Source of the DNA: UMGS172 sp045648145 | GTDB taxonomy: Bacteria > Bacillota > Clostridia > Oscillospirales > Acutalibacteraceae | Length of the DNA: 14,313 bases | NCBI GenBank assembly: GCA_045648145.1 | Contig: JAZRNK010000134.1 | Location: forward strand, 1 to 14,313 | Direction of reading: 5' to 3' | Shown here: positions 7,026 to 13,760 of the stretch, piece by piece | Layout: each line of letters starts with the position of its first letter | Numbering within the stretch: the first letter of the stretch is position 1 | Program-made: the position numbers and the translations under genes | The notes under the pieces: model-generated | The model's input: the letters and a program-made list of their open reading frames with translations, nothing else | Told to the model about the DNA's origin: nothing | Databases searched by the model: none

Positions 7026-7457
7026 TTATTCCTTAACCATTTGTTCGTAAGGGAATTCTGTAAAGCCTAATTTTTTATAAAGCTCGTTAGCACGGGTGTT
7101 TTCGTGTTCAGTTTCAAGGCGGTATCGCGCCGCCGGGCGTTCTTTATACAAAAAGGTAAAAAACTCTTTTCCTAAGCCTTTTGAACGGAATTCGGGACGG
7201 ACATACAGTTCTTCTATCCAAATAACAATACCGCCTGCCTCCTGAGAAAAGGTTTTAGCAATTAATGCGTAGCCGACAGGTTGGCTTTCAAGAGTTAGCA
7301 AAAAGCCCTCGGCATAAGTATTTGAGTGCATCATTTCGTCGAAGGTTTTTTCAAAATATTCGCAAGGAACGGGTTTTATGACCGCATCGGAGTCATAAAA
7401 CTCTTTTGCTAACGATATATAGACCTCGCGGTCGTTTTCGGTTAATTTTTTAATCAT
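7026..7457 (-). CDS. GNAT-family N-acetyltransferase
   Basis: The 143-residue, single-domain protein transfers an acetyl group from acetyl-CoA to an amine; the substrate cannot be read from the sequence. The acetyl-CoA loop is RSKGLG (91-96, pattern R-x-x-G-x-G), preceded by the beta-4 strand WIEELYVRPEF. The family's C-terminal signature follows as ENTRANELYKKLGF (119-132), where the Tyr is the usual general-acid candidate. Length is normal for a minimal GNAT. The ATG at 7457 overlaps the last 8 nt of the upstream VanZ-like gene, with AAAGG about 11 nt ahead inside that gene, so translation is probably coupled. Cytoplasmic; no signal or membrane segment. Confidence is high for the family and low for the target. 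Confidence 0.9.
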   Translation of the reverse strand: MIKKLTENDREVYISLAKEFYDSDAVIKPVPCEYFEKTFDEMMHSNTYAEGFLLTLESQPVGYALIAKTFSQEAGGIVIWIEELYVRPEFRSKGLGKEFFTFLYKERPAARYRLETEHENTRANELYKKLGFTEFPYEQMVKE

Positions 7458-7938
7458 TTTTATTTACCTTTTTCTTTAAAATGATTGCCGCCAGGCAAGT
7501 TACCAACAGTATTCCAACGATACATCCTAAAGAGTCGACCAGTATGTCTGAAAACTGAAACGCTCTGCCGGGAACAAAGTGTTGGTGAATTTCATCAGAA
7601 AGCGCATAAAAAACACAAAAAAGTGTTGAAAAAACAAGGTTTTTGAGCTTGAAAACGGCAAACGAAGTTAACGTCAGTGATGCAAAGAAGCCTAATGCCG
7701 CAAATATTGAAAAATGCGCCAAGGTACGTATGACGGCTTGGTTTTGACTGATTATTTCGACCCGCTCCTGTTCGGGCAGATGTTCAAATCCGTCGATAAA
7801 GAAAATACACAGTTTTTTTATAAACTCGCCGCTTGTAGCATTTGAGGTGTCGGAGTTTTCGCACGAAAACACAAAAATTGCTATCATACAGGTGACAAGC
7901 CCTAAAATAGATATTGCACGAAACAAATGCTTTTTCAC
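7450..7938 (-). CDS. VanZ-like family membrane protein
   Basis: With the GTG start at 7938 the product has 162 residues and the family hallmarks: a first helix (about 7-25) leading into FSCENSDTS, an R-x-L-A-H motif (71-75), then YALSDEIHQHFVPGR (111-125) and a DILVDSLG motif (131-138) leading into the last helix. Four membrane segments are expected. VanZ itself gives low-level teicoplanin resistance by an unknown mechanism. Most relatives, like this one, are not in van clusters, so no resistance should be assumed; a cell-envelope role is likely. The frame is open to a TTG at 7998, but that codon lies on the -35 box and the extra residues are polar, so GTG with an AAGAG site about 7 nt ahead is preferred. 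It heads a two-gene unit with the GNAT gene. Confidence 0.88.
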   Translation of the reverse strand: MKKHLFRAISILGLVTCMIAIFVFSCENSDTSNATSGEFIKKLCIFFIDGFEHLPEQERVEIISQNQAVIRTLAHFSIFAALGFFASLTLTSFAVFKLKNLVFSTLFCVFYALSDEIHQHFVPGRAFQFSDILVDSLGCIVGILLVTCLAAIILKKKVNKND

Positions 7939-7970
7939 AACATCGCTCTTTTCTTTTGGTTTGTGCTTAT

Positions 7971-7998
7971 AGTATAACACATTTTTGGCTTTTTGCAA
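7971..7998 (-). promoter_or_regulatory. Promoter of the VanZ-GNAT unit
   Basis: On the minus strand TTGCAA (7998-7993) and TATACT (7976-7971) are 16 bp apart, giving a start near 7964. The divergent + strand gene begins at 8007, so its promoter must lie in or across this same 70-bp gap. The + strand candidates (TATAGT 7968-7973 or TATAAC 7973-7978) have poor -35 boxes. Confidence 0.5.
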
Positions 7999-8006
7999 TT
8001 AAAACA

Positions 8007-8663
8007 ATGAATAACCTCACAGAAACGGACAAACTATGTTGGGTGAGTTTTTTGAAAAAGGTTTTACAGTTTGCCGTTTCTTTTTTGGCGGCGTTTTTTG
8101 TTTTCTTCGGTTTGGCATTTTTACTTATTTTTATGTCTTCTGGGATTAATGGGGATAATCCGTCGGAAAGCAGAACCGAAAGCGTACAAAGCACTGTATT
8201 ATCACAAGTTGAAGAGCAGGTGCACGTTTTGGTGGTTTTTGTTGATGAAATGCAAATGTTTGCAACACAAATAGCTATAGACAAAAATAAACACACCGTA
8301 AATGCGGTTACGGTTGATACAAGCGGACTTGATGAGGTCTATGAAAAAGGGGGACTTTATCCGTTTATAACCGAGTGTCAGGCCAAAGCACCCAACAACC
8401 CTGAATATTTTTTAAAAATTAATGGTGAAAGTTTTGTAACAATTACTGACAGAATATCAGGAATAGTATATAATGAAGCAGACGGTAACAGGGTTATGCT
8501 TACAGGTGAGCAGGCAAAGGATATGCTGAGTGAGCAAAGCTTCACCGAGTTTTGCCGACAGTTGACCGAAAACGTGTTGAAATCCAACACAAAAGAACAC
8601 CTTTTGTTTATCGTGAACAATTCTGAAAATAATTTTTCGTATTCTGATATTTACACTAAATAG
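8007..8663 (+). CDS. Membrane-anchored, degenerate LCP-like protein
   Basis: The 218-residue product has one N-terminal membrane helix (about 20-43), a short Ser/Glu linker and a soluble domain outside the cell. That domain runs parallel to the LytR-CpsA-Psr fold: HVLVVFVDE (73-81) at the NILLxGxD position, IAIDKNKHTVNAVTVDTSG (89-107) where LCP enzymes have the strand ending in IPRDT, then GG (115-116), FLKINGESFVTITDRISGI (135-153), LTGEQA (165-170) and RQL (184-186). The catalytic Arg of IPRD and the later R-x-R are missing, and the domain is short. True LCP enzymes attach teichoic acid or polysaccharide to peptidoglycan; this one is probably not active in that way. The ATG at 8007 lacks a clear RBS; a GTG at 8043 is an alternative. 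It stops 14 nt before the lipoprotein gene and likely forms an operon with it. The family call is inferred from pattern order, not strong identity. Confidence 0.55.
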   Translation: MNNLTETDKLCWVSFLKKVLQFAVSFLAAFFVFFGLAFLLIFMSSGINGDNPSESRTESVQSTVLSQVEEQVHVLVVFVDEMQMFATQIAIDKNKHTVNAVTVDTSGLDEVYEKGGLYPFITECQAKAPNNPEYFLKINGESFVTITDRISGIVYNEADGNRVMLTGEQAKDMLSEQSFTEFCRQLTENVLKSNTKEHLLFIVNNSENNFSYSDIYTK

Positions 8664-8668
8664 GTGAG
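8662..8668 (+). promoter_or_regulatory. RBS that supports a TTG start
   Basis: AGGTGAG overlaps the stop codon of the upstream gene and lies 9 nt before TTG at 8678. The residues after that TTG form a basic start, hydrophobic core and lipobox, and no other start fits this signal peptide. Confidence 0.8.
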
Positions 8669-8677
8669 TGAATTATA

Positions 8678-9949
8678 TTGAAAAAAGTTTTAGCTTTAAT
8701 TTTTTCGTTTGTTATACTGCTGTCAGGCTGTTCGTTTGCGACTGAAAACGGACTGTTCGGCTCTGCTTCGTCGTCATTAGCAAACACAGGGGATACATAC
8801 GATAATAAGACGTACACCCCGCAGGACTCGACGGTTACGCTTGACGTCTATCCGCAAGTGGCAGACTTTACAACGGTTGGAAAATTTGAGCGCTTACAGT
8901 ATTCGGGGCTTTCCGAACTTCAAAAAAGTATATACATAAGACTCGACAATGCCGTTTTTAATATGCAGACGGGATACGTTGATGTTGGAGAATGTAGTTA
9001 TCGCGACCTTGAACTCGCTTTTTTTGCTTTGAGGTGTGACCGACCGGAATATTTTTGGTTGCCTAACACATATTCTTTACGTGTTGTTGGTAAACGTCGG
9101 CAGATACGCTTTGCCGATAACGATGCCGGTTGGGTTTGCACAAAAGAAGAGCGGTTGCAGACGGAAAGCCAAATAAAAACCTCATTGCAACAGTTTTTGG
9201 GCGGTGTGTCGAGTGATGACGGTCAGTATGAGTTGGAATTAAAGGCACACGACTGGTTGGCTGAAAAAATCATTTATGATCACGACGCGATTGATAATTA
9301 CGATGCTTATCCTGAGGCTTGGACGATAGAGGGCGCGTTTGTTGACGGCAAGGCGGTATGCGAGGGTTATTCTAAAGCCATGCAGTTGATGTGTTATATG
9401 GTAGGCATTGATTGCAGTATTGTTACCGGAACCACCTCAAACGCTCATATGTGGAACGTTGTTAAAATAGACGGTCAGTGGTATCATCTTGACCTTACCT
9501 TTAATGATGGCGATAACAACGTATATCATTCGTTTTTCAACGTAACTAACGAGAGTGTTGAAAAAAGCAGAATGATTGACGCTTCGGCAAAAGATTGTGA
9601 TGATGAGGCTTTGCAAAAGGGCCGATACAATCTTTTTGTGCCGATCTGCAGCAGTACGCAAGACAATTATTTTAACAAGAACTCGGCTTACGTTACTGCT
9701 AAAAATCAATTCGAATCGACGGTAGTAAGCTTGGTTTACAGCGCGATAACTAATGGAAAAAACTGTGTTGAAATTGGATTTGCTCCCGAACTTAACTTTG
9801 TTTATGGTAGATCTGACATAGACGATATGGGTGATGTTGAAAAATATTTTGTGCAGGTTAATTCTGAGTTGTCCTACAAGCAACAAATTAAACGGTATAA
9901 GGTTTCGGGAATTAACGGAGCATCAAGCATTATGCTTTCATGGGAGTAA
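8678..9949 (+). CDS. Lipoprotein with transglutaminase-like domain
   Basis: The 423-residue product begins at a TTG codon. The signal peptide ends in the lipobox LSGC, so Cys18 should be lipidated and the protein held on the outer face of the membrane. A Ser/Thr-rich linker and a helical region precede a transglutaminase/protease-like core. Its triad is complete: C228 (AVCEGYS), H257 (AHMWN) and D272 (HLDLTFND). Bacterial proteins of this type act as peptidases or cross-link or deamidate protein side chains at the cell wall; here the substrate is unknown. The C-terminal 130 residues (about 295-423) match nothing I recognise. It is the second gene after the LCP-like protein and ends at a shared terminator. 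A wall-modifying peptidase is the most likely function; an inert binding domain is less likely because the triad is intact. Confidence 0.87.
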   Translation: MKKVLALIFSFVILLSGCSFATENGLFGSASSSLANTGDTYDNKTYTPQDSTVTLDVYPQVADFTTVGKFERLQYSGLSELQKSIYIRLDNAVFNMQTGYVDVGECSYRDLELAFFALRCDRPEYFWLPNTYSLRVVGKRRQIRFADNDAGWVCTKEERLQTESQIKTSLQQFLGGVSSDDGQYELELKAHDWLAEKIIYDHDAIDNYDAYPEAWTIEGAFVDGKAVCEGYSKAMQLMCYMVGIDCSIVTGTTSNAHMWNVVKIDGQWYHLDLTFNDGDNNVYHSFFNVTNESVEKSRMIDASAKDCDDEALQKGRYNLFVPICSSTQDNYFNKNSAYVTAKNQFESTVVSLVYSAITNGKNCVEIGFAPELNFVYGRSDIDDMGDVEKYFVQVNSELSYKQQIKRYKVSGINGASSIMLSWE

Positions 9950-9952
9950 AGT

Positions 9953-9985
9953 AAAACCCCTTCGGCGTTAAGCCGAAGGGGTTTT
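9953..9985. terminator. Bidirectional terminator between convergent units
   Basis: A perfect 14-bp stem (9953-9966 with 9972-9985) with a 5-nt loop has AAAA at its left foot and TTTT at its right foot, so it can end transcription in both directions. It begins 3 nt after the lipoprotein stop and 1 nt after the stop of the minus-strand kinase gene, and so marks the 3' end of the polysaccharide operon. Confidence 0.93.
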
Positions 9986-9986
9986 G

Positions 9987-11495
9987 TTATTCTTGGTCTG
10001 AATTAACGGGTGTTGAATCAACCTCAACGGCTTTTCGTTTGCCGTAGCCGTAGCCATAGCCATAGCCGTAGCCGTAGCCGTAATTATAATGGTAATGCTT
10101 ATATTTTCCAAGCTCACCGTATGCAAGCGATACACGGTTAAGCACATAACCTATAATATTGGTTTTGCTGAAGGATAAATACTTGATAGAGCTATAAACC
10201 TTATCGACCGAGGTTTCGTTCCATTTAACGACGAAGACAAGCTCATCACAAAGGTCGCCTATGGAGACGGTTTCGGAAGCAAGTGAGCAAGAGGGCATAT
10301 CAACGATTATATATTCGTAGTTTTCTCTTGCATACTCAAAAATCTCGGTGAAATCAGATTTTTTGAACTTAATGTTTTCACAGCCTGCAAACACAACATC
10401 GAATGTGTCCGATATAGAGTTGATTACATCGGGAATGGCTGCAACGCCTGCAACAACATCGGTTACGCCGGTGTTGGGCACTTCGTTTTTCTTGTTAAGA
10501 TACGACTGCATTGCTCTGTGGCGCAGGTCCATATCTATCAACAAAACCTTATGAGTGCCTGCCGAGAGAGCTTTTGCTAAGCCGTAGGAAACGGTTGTTT
10601 TGCCTTCGCCGTTGACTGCGCTCGTAACACCTATAATCTTGGTGCCGTTGGCCTTTAAGGTGCTTCTGACACGCTGTTTTAAAATTTTCACAGACTCGGT
10701 AAAGCCTGAAGAGCCGAATACAGATCTTGAACCTTGAGCGCGTTTGGATTTGCGCTTTTCTTCAACAAGGGGTATTTCGCAAAGCACTTTGCCGTTTAGC
10801 GTGGTTTCAACATCGCGTTTGCTTGAAATCACGTTGCTTGTCTTCATACGGATAACAACAATTACCGCGCTTAAAGCAAGACCGAGAAAAGCACCTATAA
10901 GAATGTATATATAGTATGAGCCTTCGTTAAAAGGCTTTGTGGGAAACTTAGGCTCGGAGCCCTCTATAACGTTCATCTTTGTGTCACCAACAACAAAGGT
11001 AGCAACCTTGGGATAGTTCTGCATTAAAGAGCTAACTATATCATAGGCATCCTGTGCCGATGAGCTGGTAACATAAACCTCAAAAATATTGGTGTCAGGC
11101 ACGGCTTTTGACGAAATGGTACCGTTTATAGAACGGCCAAGATCGTTGGCGATGATTTCCAAAAGAATTTGGGAATTCATAATATGTGGGAAGGTTTCGG
11201 CCATCTGTGTTGCCAGAGTTTCGTTATAGTTAAAGGTATATGCCGAAGCACCGCTCAAAGCACTGTCAGAAACAAGAGGGGTAATAGTAAATCTGACGCC
11301 GGATTTATATTGAGGTGTAAAGGTGACTCTTCCGTAAATAAAAGCGCCTATCGCAAAAACGAGGGTAAAAATCAAGGTCATCCAACCAAGTTTTTTAAAA
11401 TGGTTCCAAAACTTGTGCAAAAACGAAATAATATCTATTTCGGTTTCGTTGCCGGTTTGAGTTTTTGTGTTTTCTACATTGTTTGTATTATTCAT
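9987..11495 (-). CDS. Wzz-BY-kinase fusion with C-terminal tyrosine cluster
   Basis: The 502-residue protein joins a chain-length (Wzz-type) membrane domain to a bacterial tyrosine kinase. Helices lie at about 38-55 and 195-216, flanking an extracellular domain; a Pro-rich stretch (EPKFPTKPFN, 181-190) precedes the second. The cytoplasmic kinase has Walker A SAVNGEGKTT (292-301), Walker A' VLLIDMD (317-323) and Walker B IIVDM (396-400). The tail holds eleven tyrosines between 459 and 484, mostly in a Gly-Tyr run, the usual autophosphorylation site. In known systems cycles of phosphorylation set polymer length and export together with a Wzy-type polymerase. Most Bacillota split these domains into two proteins, so the fusion resembles the proteobacterial Wzc layout. 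The ATG at 11495 has AAAGGAG 8 nt ahead. It is the last gene of the operon, 21 nt after its paralogue. Confidence 0.93.
   Translation of the reverse strand: MNNTNNVENTKTQTGNETEIDIISFLHKFWNHFKKLGWMTLIFTLVFAIGAFIYGRVTFTPQYKSGVRFTITPLVSDSALSGASAYTFNYNETLATQMAETFPHIMNSQILLEIIANDLGRSINGTISSKAVPDTNIFEVYVTSSSAQDAYDIVSSLMQNYPKVATFVVGDTKMNVIEGSEPKFPTKPFNEGSYYIYILIGAFLGLALSAVIVVIRMKTSNVISSKRDVETTLNGKVLCEIPLVEEKRKSKRAQGSRSVFGSSGFTESVKILKQRVRSTLKANGTKIIGVTSAVNGEGKTTVSYGLAKALSAGTHKVLLIDMDLRHRAMQSYLNKKNEVPNTGVTDVVAGVAAIPDVINSISDTFDVVFAGCENIKFKKSDFTEIFEYARENYEYIIVDMPSCSLASETVSIGDLCDELVFVVKWNETSVDKVYSSIKYLSFSKTNIIGYVLNRVSLAYGELGKYKHYHYNYGYGYGYGYGYGYGKRKAVEVDSTPVNSDQE
10041..10082 (-). repeat. Hexanucleotide tandem repeat coding Gly-Tyr units
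   Basis: Seven head-to-tail copies of GCCGTA or GCCATA (on the + strand) encode the Gly-Tyr run of the kinase tail. The order is two GCCGTA, two GCCATA, three GCCGTA. Because the unit is 6 bp, copy-number changes would stay in frame and add or remove one tyrosine each. Confidence 0.95.
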
Positions 11496-11516
11496 AAAAC
11501 CTTCTCCTTTCCGGCA

Positions 11517-12905
11517 TTAATTAAAATCGGAATGATATGGGAAATACTCGGGCTCTTTTTTCTTGGCAAGGCTTTTAAACGAACCAACTCGGTTAAGAAT
11601 ACAACCTGCCATATAGCACTTGTCGAGCATTTCGATACAATCATTAATGTCATCAATATAAACGTGGTCATGTCTGATAACCAAAACACACGCGTCAACA
11701 ACGTTTGATATGATTTCAGGACCTACCGTTAAACCACAGGGCGAGGTGTCGATAATAACGTAATCGAACTCCTCTTTCAAATGAGCAATAACCTCAGCAA
11801 AATCGGGGTGACTTAAATCATCTGAGATGCTGGCAGTACAAGGCGAATCAGAATACGCAACCCAAAGCCCCGTAGTATCGTCAAAGGAAAGGCTATTCTT
11901 GAAGTTCTCAAGATTGGTTAGGTTGTTATACACATTCTGCTCTTCTTTATGGGGAATATGCTTGAAGAAGTGATAAACCGAGGGGTTTTTCATATCACAG
12001 TCAAGCAAGAGCACTTTATGACCGTTTTGCGCCAAGGCTAAAGCGAGGTTTACCGATACGCTGGTTTTACCTTCGTTTTCGGTAGCCGAGGTAATCATAA
12101 AGGTTTTTGCGTTTTTAGTACGCTTTATACTTTCAATTTTCAACGCGATTCGACGAATGTTTTCAATATAATCATATCCGACGAAAGAGTTGGTAAGTAT
12201 AAGTCTGCGTCTTGCGGCCGAAAGCTTTTTATCCTTCAAAGCAGTAACGTCGTTAATGCTGCCCAAAAGCTTTGCATTAACATCGGTTTCAATATCGCTA
12301 ATGTTCTTAACGGTATCGCGCATATAAGAAATCAAAGCAATAACAGCGGTGATAATAATTACGGCAAGCACGCCCCAGATTATTCCGCCTACTGCGGTAG
12401 AAACGCTGTTAGACGGGTATGTGGGGAATACGGGGTTTTCAACAACTGCAATAATAACGTCGGTAAAAACGTTGTTGGTGATTTTTGTGTAGTTGTTTTT
12501 TATAATTTCAATGGCTTTAAATGCGTTTTCGGGCGAAGTGTCGGTTACTCTTATCTGTATAAGGTTGGTTACACCGAGCTGAGAGGAAGAAATCGAGAAG
12601 GAATAGTCCTCGCCGAATTCTTGTACAACAATATCTCTCATTGCGTCACTTGCAAAAACGTCGTCAACCGTTTCGGCAATAGATACCGTTCTTGCCAAAG
12701 AAAGAGCGGTTGCGGTGTTGGTGTAACCGCTTAGGTTGACGGATACAGTCATAGCTGCCGTGTATTTGTTTGTATGGAAGTGTGAATAGTAGACGCGACT
12801 TCCGACAAAGCCGATAACAGCAGCGAGAATGATTACCCAGAAATTCTTTTTAAGGTCGCGGATGATCGTAAAGAGGTTAACTTTAGAAATTTCAATTTGT
12901 TTCAT
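11517..12905 (-). CDS. Second Wzz-BY-kinase fusion, without tyrosine cluster
   Basis: The 462-residue product has the same layout as its downstream neighbour: helices at about 22-39 and 172-194 around an extracellular domain, PVFPTYP (158-164) before the second helix, then a P-loop kinase domain with Walker A SATENEGKTS (273-282), Walker A' VLLLDCD (298-304) and Walker B VIIDTSP (383-389). The Walker A has Asn where most have Gly before EGK. The tail ends in EPEYFPYHSDFN with two tyrosines only, so it lacks the usual autophosphorylation cluster. It may be a regulatory or partner subunit, may phosphorylate the other kinase, or may set a different polymer length. The two proteins are clearly diverged, so the duplication is old. 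The ATG at 12905 is 3 nt after the upstream stop, with AGGAGG 8 nt ahead inside that gene. Confidence 0.92.
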   Translation of the reverse strand: MKQIEISKVNLFTIIRDLKKNFWVIILAAVIGFVGSRVYYSHFHTNKYTAAMTVSVNLSGYTNTATALSLARTVSIAETVDDVFASDAMRDIVVQEFGEDYSFSISSSQLGVTNLIQIRVTDTSPENAFKAIEIIKNNYTKITNNVFTDVIIAVVENPVFPTYPSNSVSTAVGGIIWGVLAVIIITAVIALISYMRDTVKNISDIETDVNAKLLGSINDVTALKDKKLSAARRRLILTNSFVGYDYIENIRRIALKIESIKRTKNAKTFMITSATENEGKTSVSVNLALALAQNGHKVLLLDCDMKNPSVYHFFKHIPHKEEQNVYNNLTNLENFKNSLSFDDTTGLWVAYSDSPCTASISDDLSHPDFAEVIAHLKEEFDYVIIDTSPCGLTVGPEIISNVVDACVLVIRHDHVYIDDINDCIEMLDKCYMAGCILNRVGSFKSLAKKKEPEYFPYHSDFN

Positions 12906-12908
12906 TGG

Positions 12909-13742
12909 TTACGCCTCCTCTACAACAACAACAAGTCGAGTCATAGTCAATTCTTCTTTTTGGTCGCCTTGTCCTTCATATAGATAATAAAACACATCGT
13001 AGGTGCCGGGCTTGGACATATCAACCGCCGAAGAGTCGATAACGATATCGCTTGTTTCGTATTTTTGATTGGTTTTATTCAAAAAGCCGTATATATACGA
13101 TGAAAAATCAACCTCGTCATTAACCTTTAAGTAGGTAATATAATTGGTAAGACGAATACGAAGGTTGTAGTTATAGTTGTTAACAACAATGGCGTTTATG
13201 GTGATGCTTGAGCTGTCGCCCATATTGTTAGAAACCTTCATTGTCATGGGATAGGTTCCCACGGTGCTTGAAAACTCAGGTGAAATAAGCTTTACATAGT
13301 TGGAAATATCACCGTCGATAGCATCGTTTGCCGAAACGTATTTTGAAACGTTATAATCAACACCGCTCGGGAAGGTATAGTCGTTCATAAAAACAAAACG
13401 AGGTGAACGGTAGTTGGTATAATGCAGGGCTTTTTGAATGGTTGTTACGTTGTTATCGCTATCACAAACGGTGTATACAATTGAGCATACACTGGGTGCG
13501 ATGAAAAAGTTTTTACGAGTGAGAACGATTTTATCGGTCAAATCGCCGTCCTTTTCATCATAAGCGGTAACATACGACAAAAGCTCCTCGTCGGTAATGT
13601 CGACTTCGGCTTCTATTACGTCGCCTGCCGAAAATACAATTTCGGGTGCGTTGCGGTCAGCCGGCATGGCAATATCCAGCACTATGCTTGTTGCAACGAC
13701 TAAAACAGTAAGCACCACAACAAGCAACTTGAGAATTTTCAT
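12909..13742 (-). CDS. Membrane-anchored protein with DUF5011-like Ig domains
   Basis: The 277-residue product starts with a hydrophobic helix (about 4-25), a signal anchor or signal peptide without lipobox, and is otherwise extracellular. Two segments follow the DUF5011-like Ig pattern: AYDEKDGDLTDKI (60-72) leading to IVYTVCDSDNN, and ANDAIDGDISNYVKL (138-152) leading to GTYPMTMKVSNN. A third beta domain ends in PGTYDVFYYLYEG (245-257). Such Asp/Gly-rich turns often bind calcium or glycans, but that is not shown here. No enzyme motif is visible. The ATG at 13742 has GGAGG 8 nt ahead and lies 18 nt after the phosphatase stop. It is embedded between phosphatase and kinases, so it probably works with polysaccharide export or retention outside the membrane. 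I know no named equivalent in the standard cps/eps operons. Confidence 0.75.
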   Translation of the reverse strand: MKILKLLVVVLTVLVVATSIVLDIAMPADRNAPEIVFSAGDVIEAEVDITDEELLSYVTAYDEKDGDLTDKIVLTRKNFFIAPSVCSIVYTVCDSDNNVTTIQKALHYTNYRSPRFVFMNDYTFPSGVDYNVSKYVSANDAIDGDISNYVKLISPEFSSTVGTYPMTMKVSNNMGDSSSITINAIVVNNYNYNLRIRLTNYITYLKVNDEVDFSSYIYGFLNKTNQKYETSDIVIDSSAVDMSKPGTYDVFYYLYEGQGDQKEELTMTRLVVVVEEA

Positions 13743-13760
13743 TACTAAAACCTCCGAAAG

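Noticed and set aside
7450..7938. A glycopeptide-resistance role for the VanZ-like gene
   Set aside because: No vanHAX or vanRS genes are near, and most VanZ-like proteins are not linked to resistance.
7939..7998. TTG at 7998 as the start of the VanZ-like protein
   Set aside because: The codon coincides with the -35 box of the likely promoter, and the added residues do not fit the family N-terminus.
9987..12905. Reading the two P-loop proteins as ParA/MinD partition proteins
   Set aside because: Both have two membrane helices around an extracellular Wzz-type domain and a Pro-rich stretch before the second helix, typical of polysaccharide co-polymerase kinases.
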